Assembly: GCF_002259405.1 (NCBI RefSeq)
Contig: NZ_NPFW01000021.1
Span: 310,001-374,000, forward strand
Length of the DNA: 64,000 nt
Source: Rhodococcus sp. 14-2483-1-2
GTDB taxonomy: Bacteria; Actinomycetota; Actinomycetes; Mycobacteriales; Mycobacteriaceae
Reading direction: 5' to 3'
Each line of letters begins with the position of its first letter. The first letter of the stretch is position 1. The position numbers and the translations under genes are program-made. The notes under the pieces were generated by a model, which was not told the origin of the DNA, searched no databases, and saw only the letters and a program-made list of their open reading frames with translations. Below, in pieces: positions 8,663 to 17,601 of the stretch.

Positions 8663-9520
8663 CGCCGCGCGCGCCCGTGCTCGCTTCTCGCGGCGGGTGG
8701 GCAGCGTGAATTCTTCTTCCGCGTCGGGACCGGCCTCGTCCTCGGGCTCGGTGTCCGGCTCGCCGGACATCGCGTCCGCGAGTTCGGCACGTGAATTGCG
8801 GCGTTCCCGTATCTCCGCCCGGGCGAAATACGCCAGGCCCAGCGGTGCCATGATGCCGAACGCCAGCCACTGCAGACCGTAGGACAGGTAGGGGCCTGCG
8901 TCGGTCTGCGGCAGTTCGATCAGGCCCAGACCGCCCGGCTGAGCGTCGTCGAGCTGTAGGTATCCGTCGATGGCGTCGACTCCGACCGCTGCGCCGATCT
9001 GTTCCGGATTGATGTTGTAGACCTGCAGCCGACCGTCGTCCTCGACGGGCTCGCGCGAGGTGCCTTCGGCTTGGCGTACCCGTGCGTTCAGCGTCACTTC
9101 ACCGGCGGGTGCCGCCTCGAACTCCGGCGCTCTGGTTCCCTCCACCGGCAACACGTACCCGCGATTGACGAGCACGGTGGGCCCGCCGTCGATCACGAAC
9201 GGGGTGATGACCTCGTAGGCGGGCTGATCACGGATGCTGCGTAGCCGCACCAGTACGTCGGAATCGGCGACATAGGACCCGGGCGCGATGACCCGACGCC
9301 ACTCGTCCTCGGCCGGAAATCCGTTTGCGGTGAGAACATCGGAGATCGGCACCGGATCCGCGTCGACGGAGCGGGTGATCAGATCGTTGCGCTCGGACGT
9401 CGAGGTGTTCTTCCCCAACTGCCACGGAGCGAGCACGCTGAAACACAGGAACGCGAAGGCCAGCACCACCGCAGCCAGCACCAACCATTTGGGTCGCAGC
9501 AAGAACGCTAACTTTCGCAC
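8603..9520 (-). CDS. SURF1-family cytochrome oxidase assembly protein
   Basis: The 305-residue protein has an N-terminal membrane helix (WLVLAAVVLAFAFLCF), the SURF1 periplasmic core (VLVNRGYVLP, PYLSYGLQWLAFG) and a second helix near residue 220. A charged cytoplasmic tail rich in Glu and Arg follows. SURF1 proteins help insert haem a or assemble the aa3-type oxidase, which fits the ctaC/ctaE genes elsewhere in the window. The equivalent in M. tuberculosis is Rv2235. Its 3' end overlaps the cobD 3' end by 60 bases in antisense. Confidence 0.88.
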   Translation of the reverse strand: MRKLAFLLRPKWLVLAAVVLAFAFLCFSVLAPWQLGKNTSTSERNDLITRSVDADPVPISDVLTANGFPAEDEWRRVIAPGSYVADSDVLVRLRSIRDQPAYEVITPFVIDGGPTVLVNRGYVLPVEGTRAPEFEAAPAGEVTLNARVRQAEGTSREPVEDDGRLQVYNINPEQIGAAVGVDAIDGYLQLDDAQPGGLGLIELPQTDAGPYLSYGLQWLAFGIMAPLGLAYFARAEIRERRNSRAELADAMSGEPDTEPEDEAGPDAEEEFTLPTRREKRARARAASRETTPSDPRLADRYGKNR

Positions 9521-9538
9521 TCCACCACGGTAGCCGGG

Positions 9539-10012
9539 TCAGTGAGAGAGTCGAGACCGTGCCCAGTCCAGCATGCCGGGAACGGCACTTTCGATCTGCT
9601 CGCGCACCTCGGTGAACGCCGAATCGGACGAGTAGTACGGATCGGCCACCGACGAGTCGTCGGCATCGGGATCGAACGACCGCAGCAGGGCGACACGGTC
9701 TGCCGGAGCGCCGAGCTGCAGCAGGGCGCGCGCATGACCGGTATCGAGCGCGACGATCAGATCCGCGGCCAGGTGATCCGGCCCGACCTGCGCCGCCTCG
9801 TGCTCGCTGTCGTATCCGTGGGCATCGAGCTCGGCGACGGTTCGTGGATCTGCGCCGTCGCCCACATGCCAACCGCCGGTCCCGGCGCTCGAGACACGCA
9901 CCGCCTCGCCCAGACCGGCGTCGCGCAGATGCCCTGCGAAGACCTTCTCGGCCATCGGTGATCGGCAGATGTTGCCGGTGCACACGAAGGTCACATGCAG
10001 TGGCTCGTTCAC
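9539..10012 (-). CDS. ptpA: Low-molecular-weight protein-tyrosine phosphatase
   Basis: The 157-residue enzyme begins at GTG 10012, which overlaps the stop of the upstream HAD gene by four bases (GTGA). The P-loop CTGNICRS places the nucleophile at Cys11 and the phosphate-binding Arg at 17. The general-acid loop is DPYYSSDSAF near the C-terminus. It removes phosphate from protein tyrosines. In M. tuberculosis the PtpA homologue is exported to block phagosome maturation. Here the role may be housekeeping signalling, probably paired with the coupled HAD protein. Confidence 0.92.
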   Translation of the reverse strand: MNEPLHVTFVCTGNICRSPMAEKVFAGHLRDAGLGEAVRVSSAGTGGWHVGDGADPRTVAELDAHGYDSEHEAAQVGPDHLAADLIVALDTGHARALLQLGAPADRVALLRSFDPDADDSSVADPYYSSDSAFTEVREQIESAVPGMLDWARSRLSH

Positions 10013-10701
10013 TGCACGGCCGCCGTGTTCTGCTCCAGCACGGTGGCCAGTTCGTCCATGCTCGACGCGGTGAACGCGGCGTCGTCGCTCTCGCCGTCGA
10101 CGCCGTAGCCCCACTCCACGTACACCGTGGGAATGCCGAATCGAGCGGCACCGTGCACGTCGTGATCACGATCACCGATCATGATCACCCCGGCTGTGCC
10201 GCCGTCCGCGGACTCCACCGGATCGATGCCGAGGTTGGTCAGCGAATGCGCGATCACGTCGGACTTCGCCCGTCGGGTGCCGTCGTTGCTGGCACCGCCG
10301 ATGAACTCGAAGTACCGCGACAGACCGAAGTGGTCCAGAATGCGGACGGCGAATCGCTCCGACTTCGACGTCGCAACGCCGAGGCGCACGCCGCGTTCCT
10401 GCAATCGCGTCAACACCGTCTCGATGCCGTCGAACGCGGTGTTCTCGGCCCAGCCGCGCTCGTCGTAGCGTTGGAAGTACGCCGCCAGTGCGCGCTGCGC
10501 TGCATCCTCGTCCAGGCCGAGCCCGCGCAACGTGTCGATCAGAGGTGGTCCGACGACCATCGACAGCTGTTCCTCGGTCGGTTCGGGAGCCTCGACCGAC
10601 GCCAACGCATGACGAAAACCGGCATGAATTCCCGGTGCGGAATCGGTCAACGTCCCATCGAGATCGAACAGGACAACGGACGCGGGAGCATCGACAGACA
10701 T
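10009..10701 (-). CDS. HAD-superfamily hydrolase, PtkA-position homologue
   Basis: The 230-residue HAD protein has motif I DLDGTLTD, motif II around GVATSK, and motif III/IV GVIMIGDRDHDVHGA, so the catalytic core is intact. It sits where ptkA (Rv2232) sits, directly upstream of and overlapping ptpA. Mycobacterial PtkA is an unusual HAD-fold protein reported as a tyrosine kinase acting on PtpA. This copy lacks the long N-terminal extension of PtkA and looks equally like a phosphoglycolate phosphatase, so kinase activity is not claimed. Confidence 0.8.
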   Translation of the reverse strand: MSVDAPASVVLFDLDGTLTDSAPGIHAGFRHALASVEAPEPTEEQLSMVVGPPLIDTLRGLGLDEDAAQRALAAYFQRYDERGWAENTAFDGIETVLTRLQERGVRLGVATSKSERFAVRILDHFGLSRYFEFIGGASNDGTRRAKSDVIAHSLTNLGIDPVESADGGTAGVIMIGDRDHDVHGAARFGIPTVYVEWGYGVDGESDDAAFTASSMDELATVLEQNTAAVQ

Positions 10702-10756
10702 GGTCGAAGCCTATCGGTGCGGGCCGTTCGGTGACGGCGCGGCTACGCTCGTCGCG

Positions 10757-11794
10757 ATGTCCGACACAGCTGCCGATCCCGATGCGCTACTCCGTCACCA
10801 CGGCGACGTCGAGGTCGATTCCGGCTTCGTCGACTTCGCCGTCAACGTGCGCGGTGACGGACCGCCGGCATGGCTTCGCGATCGGCTGGCCGCGGCACTG
10901 AGTTCGTTGGGTTCGTACCCGAGCACGGCCGCCGACAAGGCCGCACGAGAACAGGTGGCCGAACACCACGGCCGCTCACCGGACGAGGTGCTGCTGCTCA
11001 GCGGCGGGGCCGAGGGGTTCTCGATGCTGCCGCGGCTCGAGCCCCAGCTGGTGGCGACGATCCACCCGTCGTTCACCGAGCCCGACTGGGTGCTGGAGCA
11101 GGCGGGCATTCCGGTGCACCGAGTGATCCTGCCGCCGCCCTTCGAGCTCGATCCGACGCTCGTGCCCGATGCCGCCGACATGGTGATCCTCGGCAACCCG
11201 ACCAACCCCACCTCGGTTCTGCATCCCCGTGAGGCGGTATTGAGTCTGCGCGGATCCGGACGCACGCTGGTGATCGACGAGGCCTTCGCCGACGCAGTTC
11301 TCGGGTCGGGGGAATCGGTCGCCTCACAGAGCCTTCCCGACGTGCTGGTCCTGCGGAGCCTGACGAAGACGTGGGCGCTGGCGGGATTGCGATGCGGGTA
11401 TGCGCTGGGCCACCCCGACGTCCTGGCACGGCTGCAGTACGGCCGCGCGCACTGGCCTCTGGGGAGTCTGCAGCTCGAAGCGATCCGCGCCTGCACCGAA
11501 CCGTTCGCCGTCGATCGGGCACGCGCCGAGTCCGAGCGAATCCACCGCGAACGCACCGCGATGATCCCGCGACTCGAGGCTCTGGGCCTTCTTGTCGCAG
11601 GCCCGGCTCGCGCCCCGTTCCTGCTGCTGCGCGTCGACGGAGCCGATTCGGTTCGAGAACGCCTGCGCACGATGGGTATCGCGGTCCGGCGCGCAGACAC
11701 GTTCCCGGGGCTCGACCGTCACCACCTGCGCGTCGCGGTACGGGACTCGCAGCAGGTCGACATACTGGTGGACGCGTTGAACACCGTTCTGTGA
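10757..11794 (+). CDS. cobC: PLP aminotransferase/decarboxylase, CobC (threonine-phosphate decarboxylase)-like
   Basis: This 345-residue fold-type I PLP enzyme has [18 protein letters not shown], where the lysine carries PLP, and [12 protein letters not shown], the Asn-containing cofactor loop. Proteins at this locus (Rv2231c) are annotated as CobC, making (R)-1-aminopropan-2-ol phosphate from threonine phosphate for CobD. They are also close to histidinol-phosphate aminotransferases. ATG 10757 is preferred over an in-frame upstream GTG. It is divergent from the HAD gene and 14 bases upstream of the Nif3 gene, so they are probably co-transcribed. Confidence 0.78.
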   Translation: MSDTAADPDALLRHHGDVEVDSGFVDFAVNVRGDGPPAWLRDRLAAALSSLGSYPSTAADKAAREQVAEHHGRSPDEVLLLSGGAEGFSMLPRLEPQLVATIHPSFTEPDWVLEQAGIPVHRVILPPPFELDPTLVPDAADMVILGNPTNPTSVLHPREAVLSLRGSGRTLVIDEAFADAVLGSGESVASQSLPDVLVLRSLTKTWALAGLRCGYALGHPDVLARLQYGRAHWPLGSLQLEAIRACTEPFAVDRARAESERIHRERTAMIPRLEALGLLVAGPARAPFLLLRVDGADSVRERLRTMGIAVRRADTFPGLDRHHLRVAVRDSQQVDILVDALNTVL

Positions 11795-11808
11795 GGAGAG
11801 CATCGACC

Positions 11809-12930
11809 ATGGCAGTGACACTGGCGGACGTCATCGAGGTACTCGACGACGCGTACCCACCCCGTCTGGCGGAGAGCTGGGACTCGGTGGGCCTGGTGTG
11901 CGGAGATCCCGAAGCTGTTGTGCAGCAGGTCGTGTACACCGTCGACGTCACCGACGCCGTGGTCGACGACGCAATCGCTCGGGGTGCCGATCTCATCGTC
12001 GCCCACCATCCCTTACTGCTCAAAGGCGTCGACACCGTCGCGGCCGACACCGCGAAGGGCTCGGTGATCCATCGCCTGATCAAGGCCGACTGCGCGTTGT
12101 TCACCGCCCACACCAACGCCGACTCCGCCGATCCCGGTGTCTCCGACGCACTCGCGTCCGCCCTCGGAGTGATCGACACCAGACCGCTCGATCCCATTCC
12201 TGCTCCCGCACATGACAAGTGGGTGGTCTTCGTGCCGACCTCCGACTCCGCCGCAGTGCGACAGGCCATGTTCGACGCCGGAGCCGGACAGATCGGCGAT
12301 TACAGCGAAGCCAGCTGGCAGAGCGCGGGTCTCGGCCAGTTCCGTCCGGGTCCGAACGCACACCCGACCCTCGGTGTTGCCGGAGAGGTGCACACCGAGG
12401 CGGAGGATCGAATCGAAGTCGTTGCTCCGAAAGGACTACGTGCTGAGGTGCTTTCGGCAATGCGTCGGGCACACCCGTACGAGGAGCCCGCGTTCGACGT
12501 CTTCGAATCCGCGGCTCTACCGTCGTGCACCGGCCTGGGTCGCATCGGTCGACTGCCGAATCCGATGACCCTCGCCGAATTCACCGACGTCGTTCGCGAG
12601 GCGTTGCCCACCACGACGTGGGGAGTGCGCGCCGCCGGAAACCCCGAGGCCACGGTCTCGGTGGTTGCGATGTGCGGGGGAGCGGGTGACTCGTTCCTTT
12701 CCGCGGTGGCGAGTACCGATGCCGATGTGTACGTCACCTCGGATCTGCGCCACCACCCGGTCGACGAGCATCTGCGGGCGGGTGGGCCTGCGGTGATCGA
12801 CACCGCGCACTGGGCGTCGGAGTTCCCGTGGTGTGAACAGGCACGAGGCATCGTCGACGCCGCGTTCGGCGATACGGACGGCTGGAGCAGCCGCGTGACC
12901 GAGGTGTGTACCGACCCGTGGACCATCTGA
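11809..12930 (+). CDS. Nif3-like dinuclear metal-centre protein
   Basis: This 373-residue member of the Nif3/YqfO (DUF34) family shows the metal-ligand signatures [13 protein letters not shown] and [13 protein letters not shown]. The C-terminal block is [15 protein letters not shown] with a final HWASEFPW. The central insert makes it the long YqfO-type form, about the size of Rv2230c. Its biochemical role is not settled; some members have been linked to GTP cyclohydrolase-like or metabolite-repair activities. A GAGGAG ribosome site precedes ATG 11809. It follows the CobC-like gene closely. Confidence 0.88.
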   Translation: MAVTLADVIEVLDDAYPPRLAESWDSVGLVCGDPEAVVQQVVYTVDVTDAVVDDAIARGADLIVAHHPLLLKGVDTVAADTAKGSVIHRLIKADCALFTAHTNADSADPGVSDALASALGVIDTRPLDPIPAPAHDKWVVFVPTSDSAAVRQAMFDAGAGQIGDYSEASWQSAGLGQFRPGPNAHPTLGVAGEVHTEAEDRIEVVAPKGLRAEVLSAMRRAHPYEEPAFDVFESAALPSCTGLGRIGRLPNPMTLAEFTDVVREALPTTTWGVRAAGNPEATVSVVAMCGGAGDSFLSAVASTDADVYVTSDLRHHPVDEHLRAGGPAVIDTAHWASEFPWCEQARGIVDAAFGDTDGWSSRVTEVCTDPWTI

Positions 12931-13054
12931 CTTGCGGTCGGGCAGGAGTGGAGCCTGTAGAAACGACCCTGATGGCCTCTATCCGGCTTTCTTGCTTTCG
13001 AGCAGCCGGTAGGGTGATCGGAACCAACTTCCATAGTCGCAGGAGTCATCAAGC

Positions 13055-13792
13055 GTGAACGTCGATCCCAAAGTCCAGGCCTCGCTGCTCGAATTGGCCG
13101 GTGTGGATACCGAACTCTCGCAGATCGCCCACCGCCGCAAGAGCCTCCCCGAGCAGCAGGAGGTGGACAAGCTCGAGACCGAGCGCACCACCCGCAAGGA
13201 TGCCGCGGTGACGGTGCAGATCTCGATGGACGATCTCGACCGGGACATCCGCAAACTCGAAGGCGAGGTCGATGCGGTCCGGCAACGCGAGGCTCGCGAC
13301 AAGAAGATGCTCGAGAGCGGCACCATCGCCCCCAAGCAGATGACCGAACTGCAGCACGAACTCGGCAGCCTCGAACGTCGCCAGGGCATTCTCGAGGAGG
13401 AACTGCTCGAGGTCATGGAGCAGCGCGAGGCCAGTGAGCGGGACTACGAGCACGCCGGCGCGCAGCTGACGCAGATCGAGGACGAGCTCGTCGACGCCGG
13501 TCGCCGCCGTGACGACGCCGTCGCAGACCTCGATGTCGCCGAGAAGCGCAGCGCCGAGCGCCGCGAATCGTTGGCCTCGGGATTGCCCGCGGACCTGCTG
13601 GCGCTCTACGAGAAGCAGCGAGCACTCACCGGCCGCGGTGCGGCCCTGCTGCAGGCTCGCCGTTGTGGAGCGTGTCGTATCGAACTCGATCGCAACGAGA
13701 TCGCAAGCATCGCCAACAAGCCAGCGGATACTCTCATTCGTTGCTCCGAGTGCAATGCAATCCTGGTGCGCACCAAGGAATCCGGAATTTGA
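13055..13792 (+). CDS. Coiled-coil zinc-ribbon protein (Rv2229c type)
   Basis: The 245-residue protein is mostly a long coiled coil, with heptads of Glu, Leu, Arg and Lys from about residue 10 to 185. It ends in a C4 zinc ribbon, CGAC...CSEC. Proteins of this CT398-like class are conserved in actinobacteria and bind partners or nucleic acids; the exact role is unknown. The start is GTG 13055. Its stop overlaps the start of the RNase H/phosphatase gene (TTGA), so translation is coupled. Confidence 0.85.
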   Translation: MNVDPKVQASLLELAGVDTELSQIAHRRKSLPEQQEVDKLETERTTRKDAAVTVQISMDDLDRDIRKLEGEVDAVRQREARDKKMLESGTIAPKQMTELQHELGSLERRQGILEEELLEVMEQREASERDYEHAGAQLTQIEDELVDAGRRRDDAVADLDVAEKRSAERRESLASGLPADLLALYEKQRALTGRGAALLQARRCGACRIELDRNEIASIANKPADTLIRCSECNAILVRTKESGI

Positions 13793-14907
13793 GTCAGGTA
13801 TCGAGGGTCGTCGCCGAGGCCGACGGTGGATCGCGTGGTAACCCAGGCCCGGCCGGGTACGGCGCAGTGGTGTTCAGTGCCGATCGCTCGCAGGTTCTCG
13901 CCGAGCGTCGGGCATCGCTCGGCGTGGCCACGAACAACGTCGCCGAGTACAACGGACTGATCGCTGCTCTGAGCGCGGCCCGTGACGTCGGGGCCCGTGA
14001 GGTTGCAGTCCGCATGGACTCGAAACTCGTCGTCGAACAGATGTCCGGGCGCTGGAAAGTGAAGCATCCGGACATGATTCCGCTTCAGCGAAAAGCGGCC
14101 CAACTTGCTCGCGAATTCGATTCCGTCACCTACGAGTGGATTCCGCGCGCGCAGAACTCGCACGCCGACGCACTGGCGAACGAGGCGATGGACGCCGCGG
14201 CCGAGGGCGTGGACCTGTCGGAATTGCCCGATGCCGAGCCGGTTCCGAAGAAGACCGAGTCGCCCGGGTGGACCGGTGCCATGGGAGAACCCACCCGACT
14301 GCTGCTGTTGCGCCATGGACAGACCCCGATGTCGGTCGACCGTCGCTACTCCGGTCGCGGCAATCCGGATCTGACCGAATTGGGTCGACGTCAAGCCGAT
14401 TCTGCCGCAACGGTTCTCGGCTCACGAACAGATATCGATGCCATCGTGGCCTCGCCACTGGCGCGCGCGCAACAGACCGCCTCGGCGACAGCCGACCGCT
14501 TGGGATTGCCCGTCACCACAGTCGACGGTCTCATCGAGACCGACTTCGGTGACTGGGAAGGACTGACGTTCACCGAGGCCATGGAACGTCACCCCGAGGG
14601 CCACAAGGCGTGGCGTGGCGACACCTCCGTCGCACCGCCGAACGGGGAGAGCTTCGACGCGGTGCGCGTGCGCATCGAAGCGACCCGCGACCAGTTGCTC
14701 ACCGAGTACGCCGGCAAAACGCTCCTGGTGGTCACCCATGTCACCCCGATCAAGATGCTGCTGCAACTCGCACTCGACGTCGGCCCGTCGCTGCTGTATC
14801 GACTGCACCTCGACCTCGCGTCGCTGAGCATCGCGGAGTTCTACCCCGACGGCGGGGCTTCGGTGCGATTGGTGAACGACACCTCCCACTTAGCTGGACT
14901 GGCCTGA
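13789..14907 (+). CDS. Bifunctional RNase HI / histidine phosphatase (alpha-ribazole phosphatase-like)
   Basis: The 372-residue fusion has an N-terminal RNase HI domain (about residues 5-140) with the acidic residues in ADGGSRGNPG (Asp12), NVAEYNG, RMDSKLVVEQ and HADALANEAMD. A C-terminal histidine phosphatase opens with LLLLRHGQTP (Arg175, His176). The M. tuberculosis homologue Rv2228c combines RNase H with ribazole-phosphate phosphatase activity, the last-but-one cobalamin step. TTG 13789 overlaps the stop of the zinc-ribbon gene. It is the last core gene before the accessory island. Confidence 0.92.
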   Translation: MSQVSRVVAEADGGSRGNPGPAGYGAVVFSADRSQVLAERRASLGVATNNVAEYNGLIAALSAARDVGAREVAVRMDSKLVVEQMSGRWKVKHPDMIPLQRKAAQLAREFDSVTYEWIPRAQNSHADALANEAMDAAAEGVDLSELPDAEPVPKKTESPGWTGAMGEPTRLLLLRHGQTPMSVDRRYSGRGNPDLTELGRRQADSAATVLGSRTDIDAIVASPLARAQQTASATADRLGLPVTTVDGLIETDFGDWEGLTFTEAMERHPEGHKAWRGDTSVAPPNGESFDAVRVRIEATRDQLLTEYAGKTLLVVTHVTPIKMLLQLALDVGPSLLYRLHLDLASLSIAEFYPDGGASVRLVNDTSHLAGLA

Positions 14908-15489
14908 TCGCTCCGCTGGTATATGGGACTCGACGTTCAACGACTATGTGGAGCTTGTGTAACTCGGCCAGTTCCAATAGTGCGTCACGTGAAGGCAAGC
15001 AAAGTTCTACAGACGTTCGTTTGTTGCAGCGGCGATCTGCCATGGTGTCACTGTCCGACACCTCGCGATCAACTACCGGACCTCGGTAGACACAGGATCG
15101 AGTAGTAGAAGGCAAGTCCTCTCCTACGATTTCTCCACGACCGCGGTGACTCGTCGAGAGTCGGGGACAATGTTCCAACGTCCCAGACTCGGACATTCGG
15201 TACAACACCCACCGACCGCACTGACCGCTTGAGTACGCCGCTGCTGCCCTGGGTGCACCGGGCCTGCTCGGGTGTGTGCGCTTCCGAGGTCTGGCTTGTC
15301 ACCGGCCTCGGCCTGCCTTGACCAGCGGGATGCCGGTCTCGTGCCGGCCACCCAGGGGGATATACCCCTGCCCTCGCGCTAAGGATCGCCACGTAATGCG
15401 GGTGCCGTCCTCCGTGAGCAAACGGAAAGTTCATTTTTCAAGCGAGCCCCATGTCAGGGGCGATTTCATCCGAAAAGAAATGGGCTTTT
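14908..15489. other. Left part of the accessory island, no convincing gene
   Basis: About 580 bases hold only short frames without ribosome sites. It is visibly AT-richer and less coding-like than the genes to the left. Small hairpins occur (GACTC-GTCGA-GAGTC near 15150, GCCGG-TCTCGTG-CCGGC near 15332). I see no integrase, tRNA or clear attachment repeat. It probably marks the junction between the core chromosome and the phage-derived segment. Confidence 0.5.
15353..15370. promoter_or_regulatory. Inverted repeat CAGGGG-GATATA-CCCCTG
   Basis: A perfect 6-6-6 dyad lies about 120 bases upstream of the terminase-like gene. It could be an operator or a decayed promoter element. G/C-run dyads are bound by CsoR-like regulators, but the half-site orientation here does not clearly match, so no regulator is proposed. 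Confidence 0.3.
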
Positions 15490-15876
15490 GTGCCTACTTC
15501 GAGACGACCACGGATGCCGCAGAGCCTCGGATCTGCGGGCAAGCGATTGTGGACGACGACGACGCTCGACGAGTTCGAGCTCAAGGCCGAACTGCAGAAG
15601 GTCGAGATCCTGACCCACGCGTGCCGGGTCACCGACAAGATCGCAGAACTCAAGCGGTCGCAGCGGAGCGAACCGCTGACGGTGCTCGGATCGGCTCGGC
15701 AGCTGACGATCCACCCGTTGATTGCCGAGGTTCGCTTCCAACGCGGACTGCTCGCTCAGCTGCTCGGCAAGCTCGGCCTACCCGATACCGACGAGCAGAT
15801 CGAGGCGAAGCGAGAAGCCGTCTCAGCCGTCCGTAGAGACGCCTCGAAGGCAGCGAAGTTCCAGGTGGGGCAATGA
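15490..15876 (+). CDS. Phage terminase small subunit-like protein
   Basis: The 128-residue product from GTG 15490 begins VPTSRRPRMPQSLGSAGKRLW. It continues with a helical region (EILTHACRVTDKIAELKR) and HPLIAEVRFQRGLLAQLLGKLGLPD. This order is the standard pattern of small terminase subunits in actinobacteriophages and prophages, which recognise phage DNA for packaging. An in-frame ATG at 15451 and another at 15514 are alternative starts. Its stop overlaps the next gene's start (ATGA). No large terminase, portal or capsid gene follows, so this is probably a remnant. Confidence 0.75.
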   Translation: MPTSRRPRMPQSLGSAGKRLWTTTTLDEFELKAELQKVEILTHACRVTDKIAELKRSQRSEPLTVLGSARQLTIHPLIAEVRFQRGLLAQLLGKLGLPDTDEQIEAKREAVSAVRRDASKAAKFQVGQ

Positions 15877-16325
15877 CCCGCAGACGCGGCTCTCACGCCG
15901 TCTCAGGCTCGATCGAGTCGCTGCTGTCGCTGTTGCCCGAAAGGTTCTGGCTCCCGAACCCCGAGGTCGAGGACGGGCAGATGACCGGGCTCCAGCGCTA
16001 CCTCTCAGACCTCGACAGCTGGCTTCGACACGAGCTGTCGCTGCCCGATGCCGGCGCGCCCAGGTCGAGGGGTGCTGGCGCACCACCCACGTTCGAGTTG
16101 ATGAACGAGCTCGGAATACCTGTAGCCGAATGGTTCTCGATCGTCCTGCACGACCCGAGCCCATCCGGCCCGACAGGCAAAGCGCGCTGCCGAAGAGAGA
16201 TTGCAACGTCAGGAGAACCGCATGACCACACCCGGAAGCAGCCGCCCACAGGGCGCATTCACGATCAGCTCCAACTTCGGCCAGGACTACGACGAAGACA
16301 CCGTCTACGAAGGGATCACCGGTAA
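15873..16325 (+). CDS. Phage-associated hypothetical, probably fused across a deletion scar
   Basis: Translation is coupled to the small terminase gene by an ATGA overlap. The first 90-95 residues look like real protein (LPERFWLPNPEVEDGQ, LMNELGIPVAEWFSIVL). The remainder is Arg/His-rich and overlaps the minor tail gene by about 100 bases out of frame, so it looks like spurious read-through. Just upstream of 16222 a different frame reads QAKRAAEERLQRQENR, which resembles the C-terminus of another protein. I infer that a deletion joined two phage genes near 16150. Function unknown. Confidence 0.5.
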   Translation: MTRRRGSHAVSGSIESLLSLLPERFWLPNPEVEDGQMTGLQRYLSDLDSWLRHELSLPDAGAPRSRGAGAPPTFELMNELGIPVAEWFSIVLHDPSPSGPTGKARCRREIATSGEPHDHTRKQPPTGRIHDQLQLRPGLRRRHRLRRDHR

Positions 16326-16875
16326 GACCCGGAGGGATCTCGGAGCAGCAGTAGAGGGCTTCGACGAGTTCAAGCTCGGGACGTACAACACCGCAGCGGA
16401 TCTGGCGAACCTCCAGGGTCGTACCCAGCGTCTCGAAGGCGTCGTGGGATACGCCTACTCGTATTTGTCCGGTGGGTTGCATACCGGAAACCAGGACCTT
16501 TTCATCCCGTGCGATCGGCCGGTCGGTCCCTCCGTAGGAGTGACCGTTGCCGACAACAGATTCACGATGAACTCGCGTGGCCTGTGGGTGGCAAACGACC
16601 AGCTCGGGTTCGAGCCGGGAGGCGGTCTTGTGCAGAACAACTACGTCAACGTCCAGATCCGCATTTATGCACCGGACGGATCGTTGTTCGCGCATCGGAT
16701 CTCCGAGTCGACGGAGTGCTCGGCACACACTCGAACGGTTCAGATGCCGTTCGTCGTGACCTCTGCGGGGTACCGGTGCGAGATGTGGGGTTGGGTCGGC
16801 CTGATCCGAGGGATCAAGGGCGGCTCGGGATGGACAGGCTTGTCCCTGCGGAGGATCAGCACCGAGACCGAATGA
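16222..16875 (+). CDS. Phage minor tail protein-like
   Basis: The 217-residue protein starts at ATG 16222 with AGGAGA seven bases upstream. The N-terminal segment (GAFTISSNFGQDYDEDTVYEGI, shown here as GAFTISSNF then a Glu/Asp-rich helix) is the pattern of minor tail or baseplate proteins of actinophages. The C-terminal half is beta-rich with Trp and Gly (CEMWGWVGLIRGIKGGSGW), fitting a receptor-facing domain. It is much shorter than many intact tail proteins but has a clean stop. It ends 6 bases from a convergent unknown gene. Confidence 0.65.
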   Translation: MTTPGSSRPQGAFTISSNFGQDYDEDTVYEGITGKTRRDLGAAVEGFDEFKLGTYNTAADLANLQGRTQRLEGVVGYAYSYLSGGLHTGNQDLFIPCDRPVGPSVGVTVADNRFTMNSRGLWVANDQLGFEPGGGLVQNNYVNVQIRIYAPDGSLFAHRISESTECSAHTRTVQMPFVVTSAGYRCEMWGWVGLIRGIKGGSGWTGLSLRRISTETE

Positions 16876-16881
16876 TCGGGG

Positions 16882-17577
16882 TTACACCCGTACCCAGCCT
16901 GCTTCGGTCTGTTGATACTCCGCCACGATTCCCGGATGGTCGAAGGGGACAGTGACAAAGGGTGCCTCTTTGCTTTGCGTCACGGTCTTCGTAATTCGCT
17001 TCCCATCAATAACGAAGTCCAGCTCTAGGTACCAGGAGAGTGCCTCTGATCCGACGCTGGCGTACACGTGAAACGACTCCGCACGCGATGGCTCGATCTG
17101 ATACTGGAGTGGGATTGGCTCTGTTGGCTCGAAGGGCGCGGAGTAAGGGATACAGAGCAGTTCACCGTTTTCGAGATTAATTTCCAAGCGATCCGACTCG
17201 ATTGGACCTCCCGAGGGGTGGACAACCGACACACCGCGCAAGTTGCCGATGACGGTTGAGACCGCACGCCCACCGACCAGCACGACGTTGTGGTCTCCAA
17301 CGCACTGGATAACAAGCTCGAAGGCTGTCATATGCAAAGGCGCGCCGTGGTTTGCGTTGACCCAGCTGCGGTAGGAACACCCGTAAGCATCGCGAGAGGT
17401 GCTCCCGTGGAGGTCATGTTTCAGCTCGGAGGGGTGCGAAACATCGGGAAAAAAATAGTTGGCAAGGCGACTATAGGGCGGGTCGCCAACTAGCGTCACG
17501 GACACACGCGATGACCGTAAGCGCCCGCCGAAAAGCCTATCGGCCGCCGCCCCGATCAGGACCAACAGGACTTCCAT
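16882..17577 (-). CDS. Unknown membrane-anchored protein with a beta-rich domain
   Basis: The 231-residue product starts MEVLLVLIGAAADRLFGG, a short hydrophobic N-terminus that could be one membrane helix. A polar linker follows, then alternating hydrophobic strands ending in WYLELDFVIDGKRITKTV. In memory this resembles uncharacterised actinobacterial proteins with a sandwich-like C-terminal domain, but I cannot name a family. GTG 17580 and TTG 17586 are in-frame alternatives. GAAGGG lies close to the TTG. It is convergent to the tail gene, a place where prophages often carry passenger genes such as morons or defence genes. Base composition is low-GC for this genome. Confidence 0.55.
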   Translation of the reverse strand: MEVLLVLIGAAADRLFGGRLRSSRVSVTLVGDPPYSRLANYFFPDVSHPSELKHDLHGSTSRDAYGCSYRSWVNANHGAPLHMTAFELVIQCVGDHNVVLVGGRAVSTVIGNLRGVSVVHPSGGPIESDRLEINLENGELLCIPYSAPFEPTEPIPLQYQIEPSRAESFHVYASVGSEALSWYLELDFVIDGKRITKTVTQSKEAPFVTVPFDHPGIVAEYQQTEAGWVRV

Positions 17578-17601
17578 CACCAGCAAAACGCCCTTCGTGC
17601 T

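Noticed and set aside
15353..15370. CsoR operator
   Set aside because: The dyad has G-runs outside and an AT centre, opposite to the usual C-to-G arrangement, and no copper or sulfur gene follows.
15069..15434. 121-residue minus-strand ORF in the island
   Set aside because: No ribosome site, Arg/Pro-rich composition typical of non-coding high-GC frames, and no recognisable family.
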